Source: Arthrobacter sp. V1I7
GTDB lineage: Bacteria > Actinomycetota > Actinomycetes > Actinomycetales > Micrococcaceae
DNA: 64,000 bases
Assembly (NCBI RefSeq): GCF_030817015.1
Contig: NZ_JAUSYS010000001.1
Span: 930,001-994,000 of the forward strand
Direction of reading: 5' to 3'
Shown here: one piece after another, positions 51,953-61,256 of the stretch
Layout of the letters: the number at the start of each line of letters is the position of its first letter
Numbering within the stretch: position 1 is the stretch's first letter
Notes under the pieces: model-generated
What the model was told of the DNA's origin: nothing
The model's input: only the letters and a program-made list of their open reading frames with translations
Databases searched by the model: none
Translations under genes and position numbers: made by a program

Positions 51953-52695
51953 GCAACGTCGTCACGGATACCTTCGCCTGGCTTGCCGAGCCGGAACATT
52001 GGACCGGCAGCGCCGGGATCCCGGCCCGGCTGGCGGAGCACCTGCAGTACACCGGCCTCGTCATGCTGATCGCCACCGCGTTTGCAGTCCCGATCGGACT
52101 CTACGTCGGACACACCGGACGCGGCCGGGTCGCCATCGTGGCGCTGGCCGGCGCCCTCCGGGCCCTGCCCACGCTCGGCCTCCTGACGCTGTTCGTGCTG
52201 CTGGCCGGCATCGGGCTCATGCCGCCGATCTGGGCGCTGGTGATCCTGACGGTGCCACCGCTGCTGGCCGGGACCTATGCCGGAATCTCCAGCGTCGACC
52301 GGAACGTCGTGGACGCCGCCCGGGCCATGGGCATGACCGAACTCCAGGTCCTTTTCCGGGCCGAGTTCCCCAATGCGCTGCCGGTGATGTTCGGCGGGTT
52401 CCGCACCGGCGTGCTTCAGGTCATCGCCACCGTCTCGGTGGTCGCCTACATCAACCTGGGCGGACTCGGACGCTACCTGTTCGACGGGCTCGTGCTCTCC
52501 GATTTCCCCCAGATGCTCGGCGGCTCCCTCCTGATCGCGGCGCTCGCGATCGCCGTCGACCTCGCCCTTGCCCTGTTCCAGCGGCTCTTCCTGTCACGGA
52601 GGGCCCTCTCACAGCCAAACCGGAGCCAGCAGGCTGCGGTTGATCTCACAGACCCCGTAACCGCGGAGACTGTTCTTCAAGGAGGTACGTCATGA
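51949..52695 (+). CDS. ABC transporter permease, glycine betaine/choline type (OpuCD-like)
   Basis: The 248-residue protein has about six helices. Its EAA loop reads DRNVVDAARAMGMTELQVLFRAEFPNALPVMFGG. GTG 51949 overlaps the previous stop as GTGA, and GGAGGTGG precedes it. It forms the channel with OpuCB-like permease. The substrate-binding gene overlaps its end by ATGA. Confidence 0.9.
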   Translation: MSNVVTDTFAWLAEPEHWTGSAGIPARLAEHLQYTGLVMLIATAFAVPIGLYVGHTGRGRVAIVALAGALRALPTLGLLTLFVLLAGIGLMPPIWALVILTVPPLLAGTYAGISSVDRNVVDAARAMGMTELQVLFRAEFPNALPVMFGGFRTGVLQVIATVSVVAYINLGGLGRYLFDGLVLSDFPQMLGGSLLIAALAIAVDLALALFQRLFLSRRALSQPNRSQQAAVDLTDPVTAETVLQGGTS

Positions 52696-53654
52696 AGGAA
52701 ACCCGCCAACGAGCACTCGGCAGGCGCGCACTGGGCGGCCTGGCCGCCGGCGTCGGCCTGGCCATGGCTCTGTCCGCGTGCGGAGGCTCGTCCGATCCGC
52801 TGTCAACGGCCCCCGCTACGGGCGGAGCCACGTCTGGCGCCGGCGCGGCCCTGGTCATCGGTTCCGCGGATTTCCCGGAGAGCCAGATCATTGCCGAGGT
52901 CTACGCCGGTGCGCTGAACGGCGCCGGCGTGACGGCGAGCACGAGGCCGAACATCGGTTCCCGCGAGGTCTACTTCAAGGCTGTGCAGGACGGTTCGGTG
53001 GACGTCATCCCCGACTACAGCGGAAACCTGCTGCTGCACGTCAGCAAGGACGCCACCGAGGTCTCGGCCGAGGACATTTACCGGGCGCTGCCGGGCAAGC
53101 TGCCCGAGGGCCTCGCCGTGCTGGAGCCCTCCAAGGCTGAGAACAAGGACGCAATGGTGGTTACGAAGGCCACCGCCGAGAAGTACCAGCTGAAGTCCAT
53201 CGAGGACCTCGCCAAGGTCTGCAGCGAGATCGTGGTGGGCGCCCCGGCAACCTTCGCGGAGCGTGCCTACGGCCTGCCTGGCCTGCAGAAGAACTACAAC
53301 TGCGTGCCCAAAAAGCTCGAACCGTTTAGCGACGGTGGCGGTGCCGTCACGCTCAAGGCCCTGCTTTCGGATCAGGTCCAGGTGGCCGACATCTACACGA
53401 CCACGCCCTCGATCGCGGACAACGACCTGGTGGTGCTGGAGGACCCGAAGAACAACTTCATCGCCCAGCAGGTCCTGCCGCTCTACAACAAGTCCAAGAT
53501 GACGGACAAGGCCGAAGAGGCACTGATCGCGGTATCCAAGGCCCTCACCACCGAGGACCTGATCAACCTCAACCGCGCCGTCAGCGGCAGCCAGAAGCAG
53601 AACCCCAAGGACGCCGCGGCCGGATGGCTCAAGGACAAGGGCCTGGTCAAGTAA
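52692..53654 (+). CDS. glycine betaine/choline-type substrate-binding lipoprotein (OpuCC-like)
   Basis: The 320-residue protein has a lipoprotein signal with a twin-Arg-like GRRALGG and AMALSACGGSS (Cys about residue 30). The mature part is an OpuAC-type binding domain: IGSADFPESQIIAEVYAGAL, RPNIGSREVYFKAVQDGSVDVIPDYSGNLL. It would deliver betaine, carnitine, choline or a relative to the permease. ATG 52692 overlaps the permease stop (ATGA), with AAGGAGG upstream. The operon ends at the hairpin downstream. Confidence 0.92.
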   Translation: MKETRQRALGRRALGGLAAGVGLAMALSACGGSSDPLSTAPATGGATSGAGAALVIGSADFPESQIIAEVYAGALNGAGVTASTRPNIGSREVYFKAVQDGSVDVIPDYSGNLLLHVSKDATEVSAEDIYRALPGKLPEGLAVLEPSKAENKDAMVVTKATAEKYQLKSIEDLAKVCSEIVVGAPATFAERAYGLPGLQKNYNCVPKKLEPFSDGGGAVTLKALLSDQVQVADIYTTTPSIADNDLVVLEDPKNNFIAQQVLPLYNKSKMTDKAEEALIAVSKALTTEDLINLNRAVSGSQKQNPKDAAAGWLKDKGLVK

Positions 53655-53680
53655 GGCGCCCGGCCTTCGCTTTCTGGCGT

Positions 53681-53735
53681 ACGACGGCGGCCGCCGCACC
53701 CACCCTGTTGCTCAAGGGTGCGGCGGCGGCCGTCG
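53681..53735 (+). terminator. terminator of the OpuC-like operon
   Basis: Arms of 21 bp pair with a single mismatch (53681-53701 with about 53715-53735) around a 13-nt loop. It starts 27 bp after the last stop codon. No T-run follows. Confidence 0.75.
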
Positions 53736-53803
53736 TTCCTGTGCCGGTGACGGCCTCACCCGCCTGTGAGGCAAGTCTCACGGGAAGTACATCCCCCATA
53801 TGG

Positions 53804-53809
53804 CATATT
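53804..53809 (+). promoter_or_regulatory. -10-like element, probable leaderless promoter of alaA
   Basis: CATATT lies exactly 6 nt before ATG 53816; the key A at position 2 and T at position 6 are kept. Confidence 0.45.
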
Positions 53810-53815
53810 TGATGA

Positions 53816-55036
53816 ATGGCAGAATTCAAGCAGTCCACCAAGCTTCATAATGTCCTTTACGACATCCGTGGACCGATCCTTCAGGCCGCCCAGCAGATGG
53901 AGGCGGAGGGTCACCGGATCCTCAAACTGAACATCGGAAACCCCGCCCCGTTCGGGTTTGAAGCGCCGGACGCCATCCTGGTGGACATGATCCGCCACCT
54001 GCCGCACGCGCAGGGCTACAGCGATTCCCGCGGCATCTTCTCCGCCCGCACCGCCGTCTCGCAGTACTACCAGACGCGCGGGATCCAGAACATCCATGTC
54101 GATGACATCTACCTGGGCAACGGCGTCAGCGAACTCATCACCATGTCGCTGATGGCCCTGCTGAACGACGGCGACGAGGTCCTCATCCCGACCCCGGACT
54201 ACCCGCTGTGGACCGCGTCCGTGGCCCTCGCCAGTGGCCGTCCCGTGCACTACCTGTGCGACGAGGAATCCGGCTGGCAGCCTGACCTGGAGGATATGGA
54301 AGCCAAGATCACGCCCCGGACCAAGGGCATCGTGGTGATCAATCCCAACAACCCCACCGGTGCCGTGTATCCGGAGGAGACGCTCAAGAAGATCGTTGCC
54401 CTCGCCGAGAAGCACGGCCTGGTCCTCTTCGCCGACGAAATCTACGAGAAGATCCTCTACGAGGACGCCGTCCACGTTAACATGGCCAGCCTCACCGGCG
54501 ACGACGTCCTGTGCTTGACGTTCAGCGGCCTGTCCAAGGCCTACCGGGTCTGCGGCTACCGGGCTGGCTGGATGGCCATTTCCGGCCCTAAGCATGACGC
54601 CGCCGATTATCTGGAAGGCATCAGCCTGCTGGCCAACATGCGCCTGTGCGCCAACGTGCCGGCACAGCACGCCATCCAGACCGCCCTCGGCGGATACCAG
54701 AGCATCAATGACCTCATTCTGCCCGGGGGACGGCTCCTGGAGCAGCGGAACAAGGCGTACGACCTGCTCAACGCCATCCCCGGGGTCAGCACCCAGCAAG
54801 CCCGGGGCGCGCTGTACCTCTTCCCGCGGCTGGACCCGGAGGTCTACCATATCCGGGACGACGAGAAATTCGTGCTGGACCTGCTCCGCGAGCAGAGGAT
54901 CCTGGTTTCCCACGGCCGCGCGTTCAACTGGGTCCGCCCGGACCACTTCCGCATGGTCACGCTACCGCTCGTCAAGGACATCGAAGAGGCGATTGGCCGC
55001 ATGGCGGACTTCCTGAGCAGGTACAAGGGGAACTAG
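53816..55036 (+). CDS. alaA: alanine aminotransferase, AlaA type
   Basis: The 406-residue fold-type I PLP enzyme is very similar along its length to E. coli AlaA as I recall it: YDIRGPILQAA, LKLNIGNPAPFGF, NNPTGAVYPEE, LFADEIYEKILY and the PLP Lys in FSGLSKAYRVCGYRAGW. It transfers the amino group of glutamate to pyruvate to make alanine. The C-terminal substrate Arg lies in PDHFRMVTLP. Length is normal. It precedes ppk2 by 66 bp in the same direction; the two functions are unrelated. Confidence 0.93.
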   Translation: MAEFKQSTKLHNVLYDIRGPILQAAQQMEAEGHRILKLNIGNPAPFGFEAPDAILVDMIRHLPHAQGYSDSRGIFSARTAVSQYYQTRGIQNIHVDDIYLGNGVSELITMSLMALLNDGDEVLIPTPDYPLWTASVALASGRPVHYLCDEESGWQPDLEDMEAKITPRTKGIVVINPNNPTGAVYPEETLKKIVALAEKHGLVLFADEIYEKILYEDAVHVNMASLTGDDVLCLTFSGLSKAYRVCGYRAGWMAISGPKHDAADYLEGISLLANMRLCANVPAQHAIQTALGGYQSINDLILPGGRLLEQRNKAYDLLNAIPGVSTQQARGALYLFPRLDPEVYHIRDDEKFVLDLLREQRILVSHGRAFNWVRPDHFRMVTLPLVKDIEEAIGRMADFLSRYKGN

Positions 55037-55102
55037 CCTAAGGGCAGCAGCGCAGCCGGGCGACCTTCCCGCGTACAGGCTGCCCGGACGGAAGAGGCTT
55101 CC

Positions 55103-55957
55103 ATGACAGACGGTGTGACTTTCGAGAAGCGTCCCTCGGAAACGCTGATTGCCGGAAAAGGGTTCAGGCTCCAGGACTCCGATCCGGATTCCACCCCGGG
55201 CTATCCGGGTGCCAAGTCCGACGGCGAGGCGCTCCTGGCGCACCTGGACGGCAGGCTGACCATGCTCCAGGAGCAGCTGTTCGCCGAGTCCCGGTTCGGC
55301 GGGACCAAGCGGATCCTGTTGATCCTGCAGGCGATGGACACCGCGGGCAAGGGAGGCATCGTCAACCACGTCATGGGGACGATGAACCCACAGGGAGTCC
55401 AGCTGAAATCCTTCAAGGCGCCCACGCCGAAGGAGAAGTCCTACGACTTCCTCTGGCGGATCGAGAAGGCGGTTCCGGCCGCAGGGATGGTCGGTGTCTT
55501 CGACCGGTCGCACTACGAGGACGTCCTGATCCACCGGGTGCACCGCTGGGCCAGTCCGGAAGAACTCGAACGCCGTTACACCGCCATCAACGAATTCGAA
55601 ACCAGGCAGACGAACGCCGGGACCAAGATCGTCAAGGTCATGCTCCACATCAGCCGCGACGAACAGAAGGAACGGCTGCTGGCCCGGCTCGACGACGAGA
55701 CCAAACTTTGGAAATACAGCGGCAACGACGTGAAAGAACGGCCCTTCTGGAGCGACTACATGGACGCCTATCAGAAGGCCATTGAAAAGACGCACACCGA
55801 CGTCGCGCCCTGGCATGTCGTGCCGGCGAACAAGAAGTGGTACGCCCGGATCGCCGTCCAGCAGCTGCTGCTGGACGCGCTGGAGGGGTTGCATCTCAAG
55901 TGGCCGGTGCCCGAGCTGGAAGTTGCCATGGAGCGGGATCTGCTCGAACGGTCCTGA
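55103..55957 (+). CDS. ppk2: polyphosphate kinase 2 family protein
   Basis: The 284-residue enzyme has the PPK2 P-loop fold: Walker A QAMDTAGKGGIV, Walker B VGVFDRSHYEDVL and the lid Arg residues in LHISRDEQKERLLARL. It moves phosphate between polyphosphate and nucleotides; whether it acts on AMP, ADP or GDP cannot be decided by eye. GGAAGAGG precedes the ATG. It converges on xseB with 29 bp between stops. Confidence 0.9.
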   Translation: MTDGVTFEKRPSETLIAGKGFRLQDSDPDSTPGYPGAKSDGEALLAHLDGRLTMLQEQLFAESRFGGTKRILLILQAMDTAGKGGIVNHVMGTMNPQGVQLKSFKAPTPKEKSYDFLWRIEKAVPAAGMVGVFDRSHYEDVLIHRVHRWASPEELERRYTAINEFETRQTNAGTKIVKVMLHISRDEQKERLLARLDDETKLWKYSGNDVKERPFWSDYMDAYQKAIEKTHTDVAPWHVVPANKKWYARIAVQQLLLDALEGLHLKWPVPELEVAMERDLLERS

Positions 55958-55986
55958 GCCGGGACCGCCTGCAATGGGGGACAGCC

Positions 55987-56244
55987 CTACTTCTGGCCGG
56001 CCTGGTCCTTCTGGCCGGCCTGCTCCCTGGCGGTGGCCAGGCGCTTGCGGGCACCCTCAAGCCACTCCTCGCAGCGCTTGGCCAGCGCCTCGCCCCGCTC
56101 CCACAGCGCGAGTGATTCCTCCAGGCTCGCGCCTCCGGCCTCCAGCCGGCTCACCACACCGACCAGTTGTTCGCGGGCGTCCTCGTAGCTAAGGCTGTCG
56201 ATGTCCGCATTCGGACTGCTCGTGCCGGTGGTCTCTGCTGCCAT
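55987..56244 (-). CDS. xseB: exodeoxyribonuclease VII small subunit
   Basis: The 85-residue protein has the XseB helical hairpin LSYEDAREQLVGVVSRLEAGGASLEESLALWERGEALAKRCEEWL. Several copies bind the XseA stalk. It has a Lys/Gln-rich tail with an AGQKDQAGQK repeat. The ATG has AAGGAG upstream. It follows xseA by 80 bp in the same direction, forming the xseAB unit. Confidence 0.95.
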   Translation of the reverse strand: MAAETTGTSSPNADIDSLSYEDAREQLVGVVSRLEAGGASLEESLALWERGEALAKRCEEWLEGARKRLATAREQAGQKDQAGQK

Positions 56245-56324
56245 GTGATGCTCCTTGCTCGGTCCGTGGGAATGCTGTGTCAGTTGTTTGCCGCGGAGCC
56301 GGATGGCCCGTCGGGTTGCAGGGG

Positions 56325-57611
56325 TCAGTCGTCGGCGGGCACGTGGCCGCCGGTGGACTGTGCGGTGAATCTGCCGCCGGCCACCCGGACAGTCAGCTCG
56401 GCGCCGGCGGGAGCCTGCGAGGGGTGCCGGACCACTTCCCGCCGGGCGCCGGGCGCCGCCTGGCCGCTGGCGAGCTGCACCACGGCATAGCCGCGGTCCA
56501 GGGTCTTCTGCGGGGACAGGGCCAGCACCTGGGCTTTGAGGTGGACCAGCTGGTCGGCGGCCCTCGTCACCGCCGTCGTGATTGCCGAGTGCGAGCGGCT
56601 CTTGAGCCGTTCGACGTCGTCGTGCCGGGTCATGACCATGACCTCGGGCGAGGCCAGCACCGGGCGTGAGCGCAACGACGACAGCCGGTCTGTTTCCCGC
56701 TCCACCAGCCGGGTGGCGCCACGGCGGAGCTGCTCCCGCGCCTGCCGGACCCGGGCGAGTTCTTCCACCACGTCCGGCACGATCCGTTTGGCGGCGTCGG
56801 TGGGGGTCGAGGCGCGGAGGTCGGCCACGTCATCGAGGATCGGGCGGTCCGCCTCGTGTCCGATCGCGCTCACCACCGGCGTCACGGCACCCGCCACGGC
56901 ACGGATGAGTTCCTCGCTGCTGAACGGGAGCAGATCCTCCAGGGAGCCTCCACCGCGGGCGATGACGATCACGTCAACATCCGCGCGCGCGTCCAGTTCA
57001 CGCAGCGCGCCGATGACCTGGGCGACGGCGGTGTTGCCCTGCACCGCCACTTCGCGGATCTCGAATTCGACCGCAGGCCAGCGCAGGGCCGCGTTGCGGA
57101 GCACGTCTTTCTTGGCGTCCGAATCCCGGCCGGTGATCAGCCCGATCCGGTGGGGGAGCAGGGGCAGGCGCATCTTGCGGGCGTCGGAGAACAGGCCCTC
57201 CGCCGCCAGGGCGTGCCGCAGCCGCTCGATCCGGGCCAGCAGGTCACCGAGCCCCACCGGCCTGATGTCCTTCACCGACATGTTCAGGCGGCCCGTCTTC
57301 AGCCAGAACTCGGCCTTGATCAGGGCCACCACCCGGGAGCCGCGTTCCAGCGTCGACACCTGGCGGTCCAGCACGTTGGTCCAGACGGATGCCGGGAGGG
57401 AGATCTCCGCGTTGATGTCGCGCAGCGTCAGGTACGCGTTGGTGCCGCGCCGGTTCAGCTCGATGACCTGGCCCTCGACCCAGGCGGACGGAGCCCGGTC
57501 AATGTGCATCTTCAGTTTCTGGGACAACAGCTGCAACGGCCAGGGGTTATCCGGGCTGGTTTCCGCAGCCGTGGCCGGGACCGTCGAGGCCGCGGTGACG
57601 TCTTCAGACAT
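56325..57611 (-). CDS. xseA: exodeoxyribonuclease VII large subunit
   Basis: The 428-residue nuclease degrades single-stranded DNA in both directions during repair. The N-terminal OB fold has WVEGQVIELNRRGTNAYLTLRD. The catalytic domain carries GLITGRDSDAKKDV, ARGGGSLEDLLPF and SAIGHEADRPILDDVADLRASTPTDAA; a coiled-coil stalk follows from about residue 285. Length is normal. xseB follows. The upstream region to the next divergent gene is filled with tandem repeats. Confidence 0.95.
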   Translation of the reverse strand: MSEDVTAASTVPATAAETSPDNPWPLQLLSQKLKMHIDRAPSAWVEGQVIELNRRGTNAYLTLRDINAEISLPASVWTNVLDRQVSTLERGSRVVALIKAEFWLKTGRLNMSVKDIRPVGLGDLLARIERLRHALAAEGLFSDARKMRLPLLPHRIGLITGRDSDAKKDVLRNAALRWPAVEFEIREVAVQGNTAVAQVIGALRELDARADVDVIVIARGGGSLEDLLPFSSEELIRAVAGAVTPVVSAIGHEADRPILDDVADLRASTPTDAAKRIVPDVVEELARVRQAREQLRRGATRLVERETDRLSSLRSRPVLASPEVMVMTRHDDVERLKSRSHSAITTAVTRAADQLVHLKAQVLALSPQKTLDRGYAVVQLASGQAAPGARREVVRHPSQAPAGAELTVRVAGGRFTAQSTGGHVPADD

Positions 57612-57646
57612 GCGTGTACCCCGAGGCGGGGCGGGCGGTGTTCATG

Positions 57647-57718
57647 TGCGTGCTGGTCCTTGCGTGCTGGTGTGTGCAGGGCTGGTCTGTGCAGGGCTGG
57701 TCTGTGTAGGGCGGAGCG
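57647..57718. repeat. tandem array of five 14-15 bp units upstream of xseA
   Basis: Units start at 57647, 57661, 57675, 57690 and 57705. The third and fourth are identical 15-mers (TGCAGGGCTGGTCTG); the others differ at a few positions. Confidence 0.8.
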
Positions 57719-57766
57719 TGGTCGGGTTCAACTCTATCCATAGCTCTACCACGGGGGCGCGACGAT

Positions 57767-57810
57767 ATTGCCGGCTTTGTTCCTCGCCATTGCCGGCTTT
57801 GTTCCTCGCC
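57767..57810. repeat. exact 22-bp tandem duplication
   Basis: The same 22 bp, starting ATTGCCGGCTTTG, occur at 57767-57788 and 57789-57810 without change, 53 bp before the next gene. Confidence 0.9.
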
Positions 57811-57862
57811 GCCGCGGCCCCCGTAGGATGGCACTACCCCCACGACTTCCTAGGACACTCTC

Positions 57863-58705
57863 TTGCGTACTTTCGTCTCGGCCGTAGCAGTACTCATCGG
57901 GCTTGCGATGGCTGCCGTCGCCGTCCCTGCCATGTGGGTGGACCGGAACATTGTCCAGGAAGACGGCTTCGTCACGTTGACCGCACCGCTTGGCAAGGAC
58001 CCTGCCTTCCAGCAGCGGCTGGCCGCCGCCGCCGTGAACAGCTTCAGCCCGGACCAGGTCCCCGAGTCCGTCGTCGAATTGATCCGTCCGGTCCTCGAGG
58101 ACGCGGCCCAGTCACTGACCGGACTGCCAGGCTACTCCGAAGCCTGGACGGAAACCCTCCGCAAGAGCCATCGGCTCAGTTTCGCCGATCCGAACTCCTT
58201 GCCCGCAGAGATGCAAGGGGTCAGCTCCCTTACCCTGGACGTTGCACCGCTCGTCGGGCTCGTAGCGAAGCGCGTGGCTGAGGCCACGAGCCTCCCGCTG
58301 GAAAGTCCGGCCCAGGTGCTGATCACCATCGGTCAGCCCAGCCAGCGCCAGGTCATTGAACAGGTCTCCGCCTACGCGCCGATGGGGTACGCAGTGGCGG
58401 TGGGATCCGCCATCGCGTTCGTCCTGGCCTTTGTTGCCGCGCGCCGACGGTGGACAGTGCTGGCCGGTGCCGGCGCCGGTGCGCTGCTCCTGTCAGGGGT
58501 CTGGACGCTGGCGGCGGATGCGGTCGGCCGGGCGGTGGAGCGGACCTCCAGCGGCAATGCCATGGCGGAGATCTTCAAGCGGGAATTTGTCGCGGCCTCC
58601 ACCTCCGGTTTCGGCCAGTGGACCCTGGCTGCCGCGGTGGCCGGAGCCGTACTGCTGGCACTCGGGATCGTGCTCAGGGCCGTCGGCGGACGCCGCCGGC
58701 CCTGA
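57863..58705 (+). CDS. membrane protein of unknown function
   Basis: The 280-residue protein has an N-terminal helix (residues 3-25), a long extracytoplasmic region to about 170, then helices near 173-193, 198-217 and 252-275. No known motif is seen. TTG 57863 is the best start; TAGGAC 6 nt upstream is a poor -10, and TAGGAT about 30 nt further up is an alternative giving a short leader. It lies between xseA and ispH, where M. tuberculosis also has an uncharacterised gene. Confidence 0.75.
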   Translation: MRTFVSAVAVLIGLAMAAVAVPAMWVDRNIVQEDGFVTLTAPLGKDPAFQQRLAAAAVNSFSPDQVPESVVELIRPVLEDAAQSLTGLPGYSEAWTETLRKSHRLSFADPNSLPAEMQGVSSLTLDVAPLVGLVAKRVAEATSLPLESPAQVLITIGQPSQRQVIEQVSAYAPMGYAVAVGSAIAFVLAFVAARRRWTVLAGAGAGALLLSGVWTLAADAVGRAVERTSSGNAMAEIFKREFVAASTSGFGQWTLAAAVAGAVLLALGIVLRAVGGRRRP

Positions 58706-58816
58706 AGTCAGTCCGGTCCGGGCCGGACACCGCAGGTCCGGGCTGAACAAGCTGGGCCACGCTGAACAACTCTGGTACGGGGTCTGGGCCAAAACCGGGA
58801 GGGCAGTCATCACCGG

Positions 58817-58822
58817 TAGCAT
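58817..58822 (+). promoter_or_regulatory. -10 element, probable leaderless promoter of ispH
   Basis: TAGCAT lies exactly 6 nt before ATG 58829. Confidence 0.65.
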
Positions 58823-58828
58823 TGAGGG

Positions 58829-59920
58829 ATGACTTCCACCGCTGTTTCCATTCCGATGCCAACCGTTCCGCGCCGGCGGCGCACACCGGAAGACGTTCTG
58901 GCGGCGGCCCCTGTCTCCGGGCCGAAGAGGGTGCTGCTTGCAGCCCCGCGCGGCTACTGTGCCGGGGTGGACCGGGCTGTCATCGCGGTGGAAAAAGCCC
59001 TTGAGCACTACGGGCCTCCCGTCTACGTGCGCAAGCAGATCGTGCACAATGTGCACGTGGTCAGCTCCCTCGAAGAAAAGGGCGCCATCTTCGTGGACGA
59101 GACCGACGAGGTCCCCGAGGGTGCCCTGGTGATCTTCTCCGCCCATGGCGTCTCACCGGCCGTGGTCCAGTCCGCCGAGGACCGGGGCCTGCGGACCATC
59201 GATGCGACCTGCCCCCTCGTGACCAAGGTGCACAAAGAAGCGGTCCGCTTCGCGAAGGACGACTTCGACATCCTGTTGATCGGCCACGACGGCCATGAGG
59301 AAGTCGAAGGCACCGCCGGTGAAGCGCCCGAGCACATCCAGATCATCAACGGCCCGCACGAAGTGGACAAGGTCACGGTGCGGGACCCCGAAAAGGTCAT
59401 CTGGCTCTCGCAGACCACACTCAGCGTGGACGAGACCATGGAGACCGTGCGGCTCCTGAAGGAACGCTTTCCCACCCTGCAGGATCCGCCCAGCGACGAC
59501 ATCTGCTACGCGACCACAAACCGCCAGGTGGCCATCAAGAAGATCTCGCCCCAGGCCGACCTCGTGATTGTGGTCGGTTCCGCCAACTCTTCGAATTCGG
59601 TCCGGCTGGTGGAAGTCGCGCTGGAGTACGGTGCGAAGACCTCCTACCGCGTCGACTTCGCCAACGAGGTGGACGAGGCCTGGTTCGAGGGCGTTGCCAC
59701 CGTGGGCGTGACCTCGGGCGCGTCCGTTCCGGAAGTCCTGGTCAAGGACGTGCTGCGGCTGCTGGCCGACTACGGCTACGGCTCAGTGGAGGAAGTTGTC
59801 ACGGCCGAGGAAGACCTGCTCTTCTCCCTGCCGAAGGAGCTCCGGGCCACCCTCAAGCAGGCCGGCGACGTTACCCGTGCCCTCGGCGGCCGTGGCTCCC
59901 GCCAGGCAGAGAACTCCTAA
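58829..59920 (+). CDS. ispH: 4-hydroxy-3-methylbut-2-enyl diphosphate reductase
   Basis: The 363-residue iron-sulfur enzyme makes IPP and DMAPP in the last step of the MEP pathway. The three cluster Cys lie in [25 protein letters not shown] and [21 protein letters not shown] binds the diphosphate. The N-terminal 30 residues are a disordered extension. The TAA stop overlaps the rmuC stop on the other strand (CTAA, 59917-59920). Placement next to xseAB and ychF agrees with M. tuberculosis (lytB2). Confidence 0.96.
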   Translation: MTSTAVSIPMPTVPRRRRTPEDVLAAAPVSGPKRVLLAAPRGYCAGVDRAVIAVEKALEHYGPPVYVRKQIVHNVHVVSSLEEKGAIFVDETDEVPEGALVIFSAHGVSPAVVQSAEDRGLRTIDATCPLVTKVHKEAVRFAKDDFDILLIGHDGHEEVEGTAGEAPEHIQIINGPHEVDKVTVRDPEKVIWLSQTTLSVDETMETVRLLKERFPTLQDPPSDDICYATTNRQVAIKKISPQADLVIVVGSANSSNSVRLVEVALEYGAKTSYRVDFANEVDEAWFEGVATVGVTSGASVPEVLVKDVLRLLADYGYGSVEEVVTAEEDLLFSLPKELRATLKQAGDVTRALGGRGSRQAENS

Positions 59921-61140
59921 GCGGCGGACTCCGCGGCATCGTGCTCTGACTGCAGTTCCGGGGCCGCCACCGACCGGGGCGTGACCTCGATCGAAACCGG
60001 CGTGGTGAGCCCCGCGGCGTCGAGGGAATTAAGCTTCCTGGCCGTCGGCAGGACCCGGGCCTCCAAGGTGCCAATCATGGAGTTGTAGCGGTCTACCGAG
60101 GTCTTCAGCGACGTTCCCAGTTTGGTGACATTCTCACCGAGCGTTCCCATCCGCTCATAGAGCTGGTGGGCGAGCTCGAAGAGCTCCCGGGCGCTGTCCG
60201 TCAGCACGTCCTGGCGCCAGGTGAACGCGACCGACTTCAGGACCGCCAGCAGGGTTCCGGGCGAGGCGAGCACCACGTTCTTCGACAGTGCATAGTCCAG
60301 CAGGGCCGGGTCGGCCGAGAGGGCAGCCGCCAGGATCGATTCCGCCGGCAGGAAGCACACCACCAGCTCCGGGGAGTTGCCCGGGATGTCCCAGTACTTC
60401 TTGTTGCTCAGCGCGTCCACATGGACCTTGAGGGCCTTCGCGTGGGCCAAGAGCAGGACCTGCTGACCGTTGGGCCCGTGCGGCGGCGTGCGCTGTCCGG
60501 CGGCGGCACCGAGCTCCTGGGCCTCCAGGTAGGCCGCGAGCGGAACCTTCGCGTCCACCACAAGCTGCTTCGCCCCGGGAAGCTGCACGACGAGGTCGGG
60601 CCGGACGCTGTTATCCGTCGCGGCGCTGTGCAGCTGTTCGTGGAAATCGACATGCCGCAGCATCCCGGCCGCTTCCACGACGCGGCGCAACTGGACCTCG
60701 CCCCACTGGCCCCGGGCGCTGTTGGATCTCAACGCCGACTCCAGGGCGTGCGTCGAGCGCAACAACTGCTCGTCGGAGAGCCGTGCTTCCTGCAACTGCT
60801 GGGCCAGCTGGCCGTACTGCTCCAGCCGGTCCCGCTCCAGCAGGGAAACCTGCTGCTGGACCGCCGTGAGCTTCTCCGCCACCGGCGCCAGTGCGCGCAG
60901 CACACTGCCGTCCTGCGTCCTGGATTCGCCGAGCTCCCGGTTCTGTGCCGCGAGGAGGCGCCGCTCGGCGTCGGCCGCGGCAAACCGGGCGTTGACCTCG
61001 GAGAGCCGGGCCGAGACGTCGTCGAAGTCCTGTTCGACGGCCTGGTAACGGCGGCGGAGGAACACATAGGCTGCCGCGGCGCCGGCAACGGCGCCCACGA
61101 GAAGCATGAGCAGGGCGAGAATCAGTGCAAAAGCATCCAT
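59917..61140 (-). CDS. rmuC: DNA recombination protein RmuC
   Basis: The 407-residue protein has an N-terminal membrane helix (about 4-25), a coiled coil (about 30-130), and the RmuC nuclease-like domain with [44 protein letters not shown] and [12 protein letters not shown]; the Asp and Asp-x-Lys (VDAK) match the PD-(D/E)XK active site. It limits rearrangements at inverted repeats. ATG 61140 is chosen over upstream in-frame codons, which encode unrelated sequence. It converges with ispH through overlapping stops. Confidence 0.93.
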   Translation of the reverse strand: MDAFALILALLMLLVGAVAGAAAAYVFLRRRYQAVEQDFDDVSARLSEVNARFAAADAERRLLAAQNRELGESRTQDGSVLRALAPVAEKLTAVQQQVSLLERDRLEQYGQLAQQLQEARLSDEQLLRSTHALESALRSNSARGQWGEVQLRRVVEAAGMLRHVDFHEQLHSAATDNSVRPDLVVQLPGAKQLVVDAKVPLAAYLEAQELGAAAGQRTPPHGPNGQQVLLLAHAKALKVHVDALSNKKYWDIPGNSPELVVCFLPAESILAAALSADPALLDYALSKNVVLASPGTLLAVLKSVAFTWRQDVLTDSARELFELAHQLYERMGTLGENVTKLGTSLKTSVDRYNSMIGTLEARVLPTARKLNSLDAAGLTTPVSIEVTPRSVAAPELQSEHDAAESAA

Positions 61141-61242
61141 AGCTTCACTGTGGCATGCCCCTCTGACAGTTTTCGGCCCGACGCACGGCACGGGCACGCA
61201 CCGAGGCAAAGGGATCCCGCGAAGCTCCCCGGCCGCAGCGGG

Positions 61243-61248
61243 TAGAAT
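61243..61248 (+). promoter_or_regulatory. -10 element of ychF
   Basis: TAGAAT lies 8 nt before GTG 61257 and only 2 nt before ATG 61251; this supports the GTG as the real start with a leaderless or nearly leaderless mRNA. Confidence 0.55.
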
Positions 61249-61256
61249 ATATGCTC

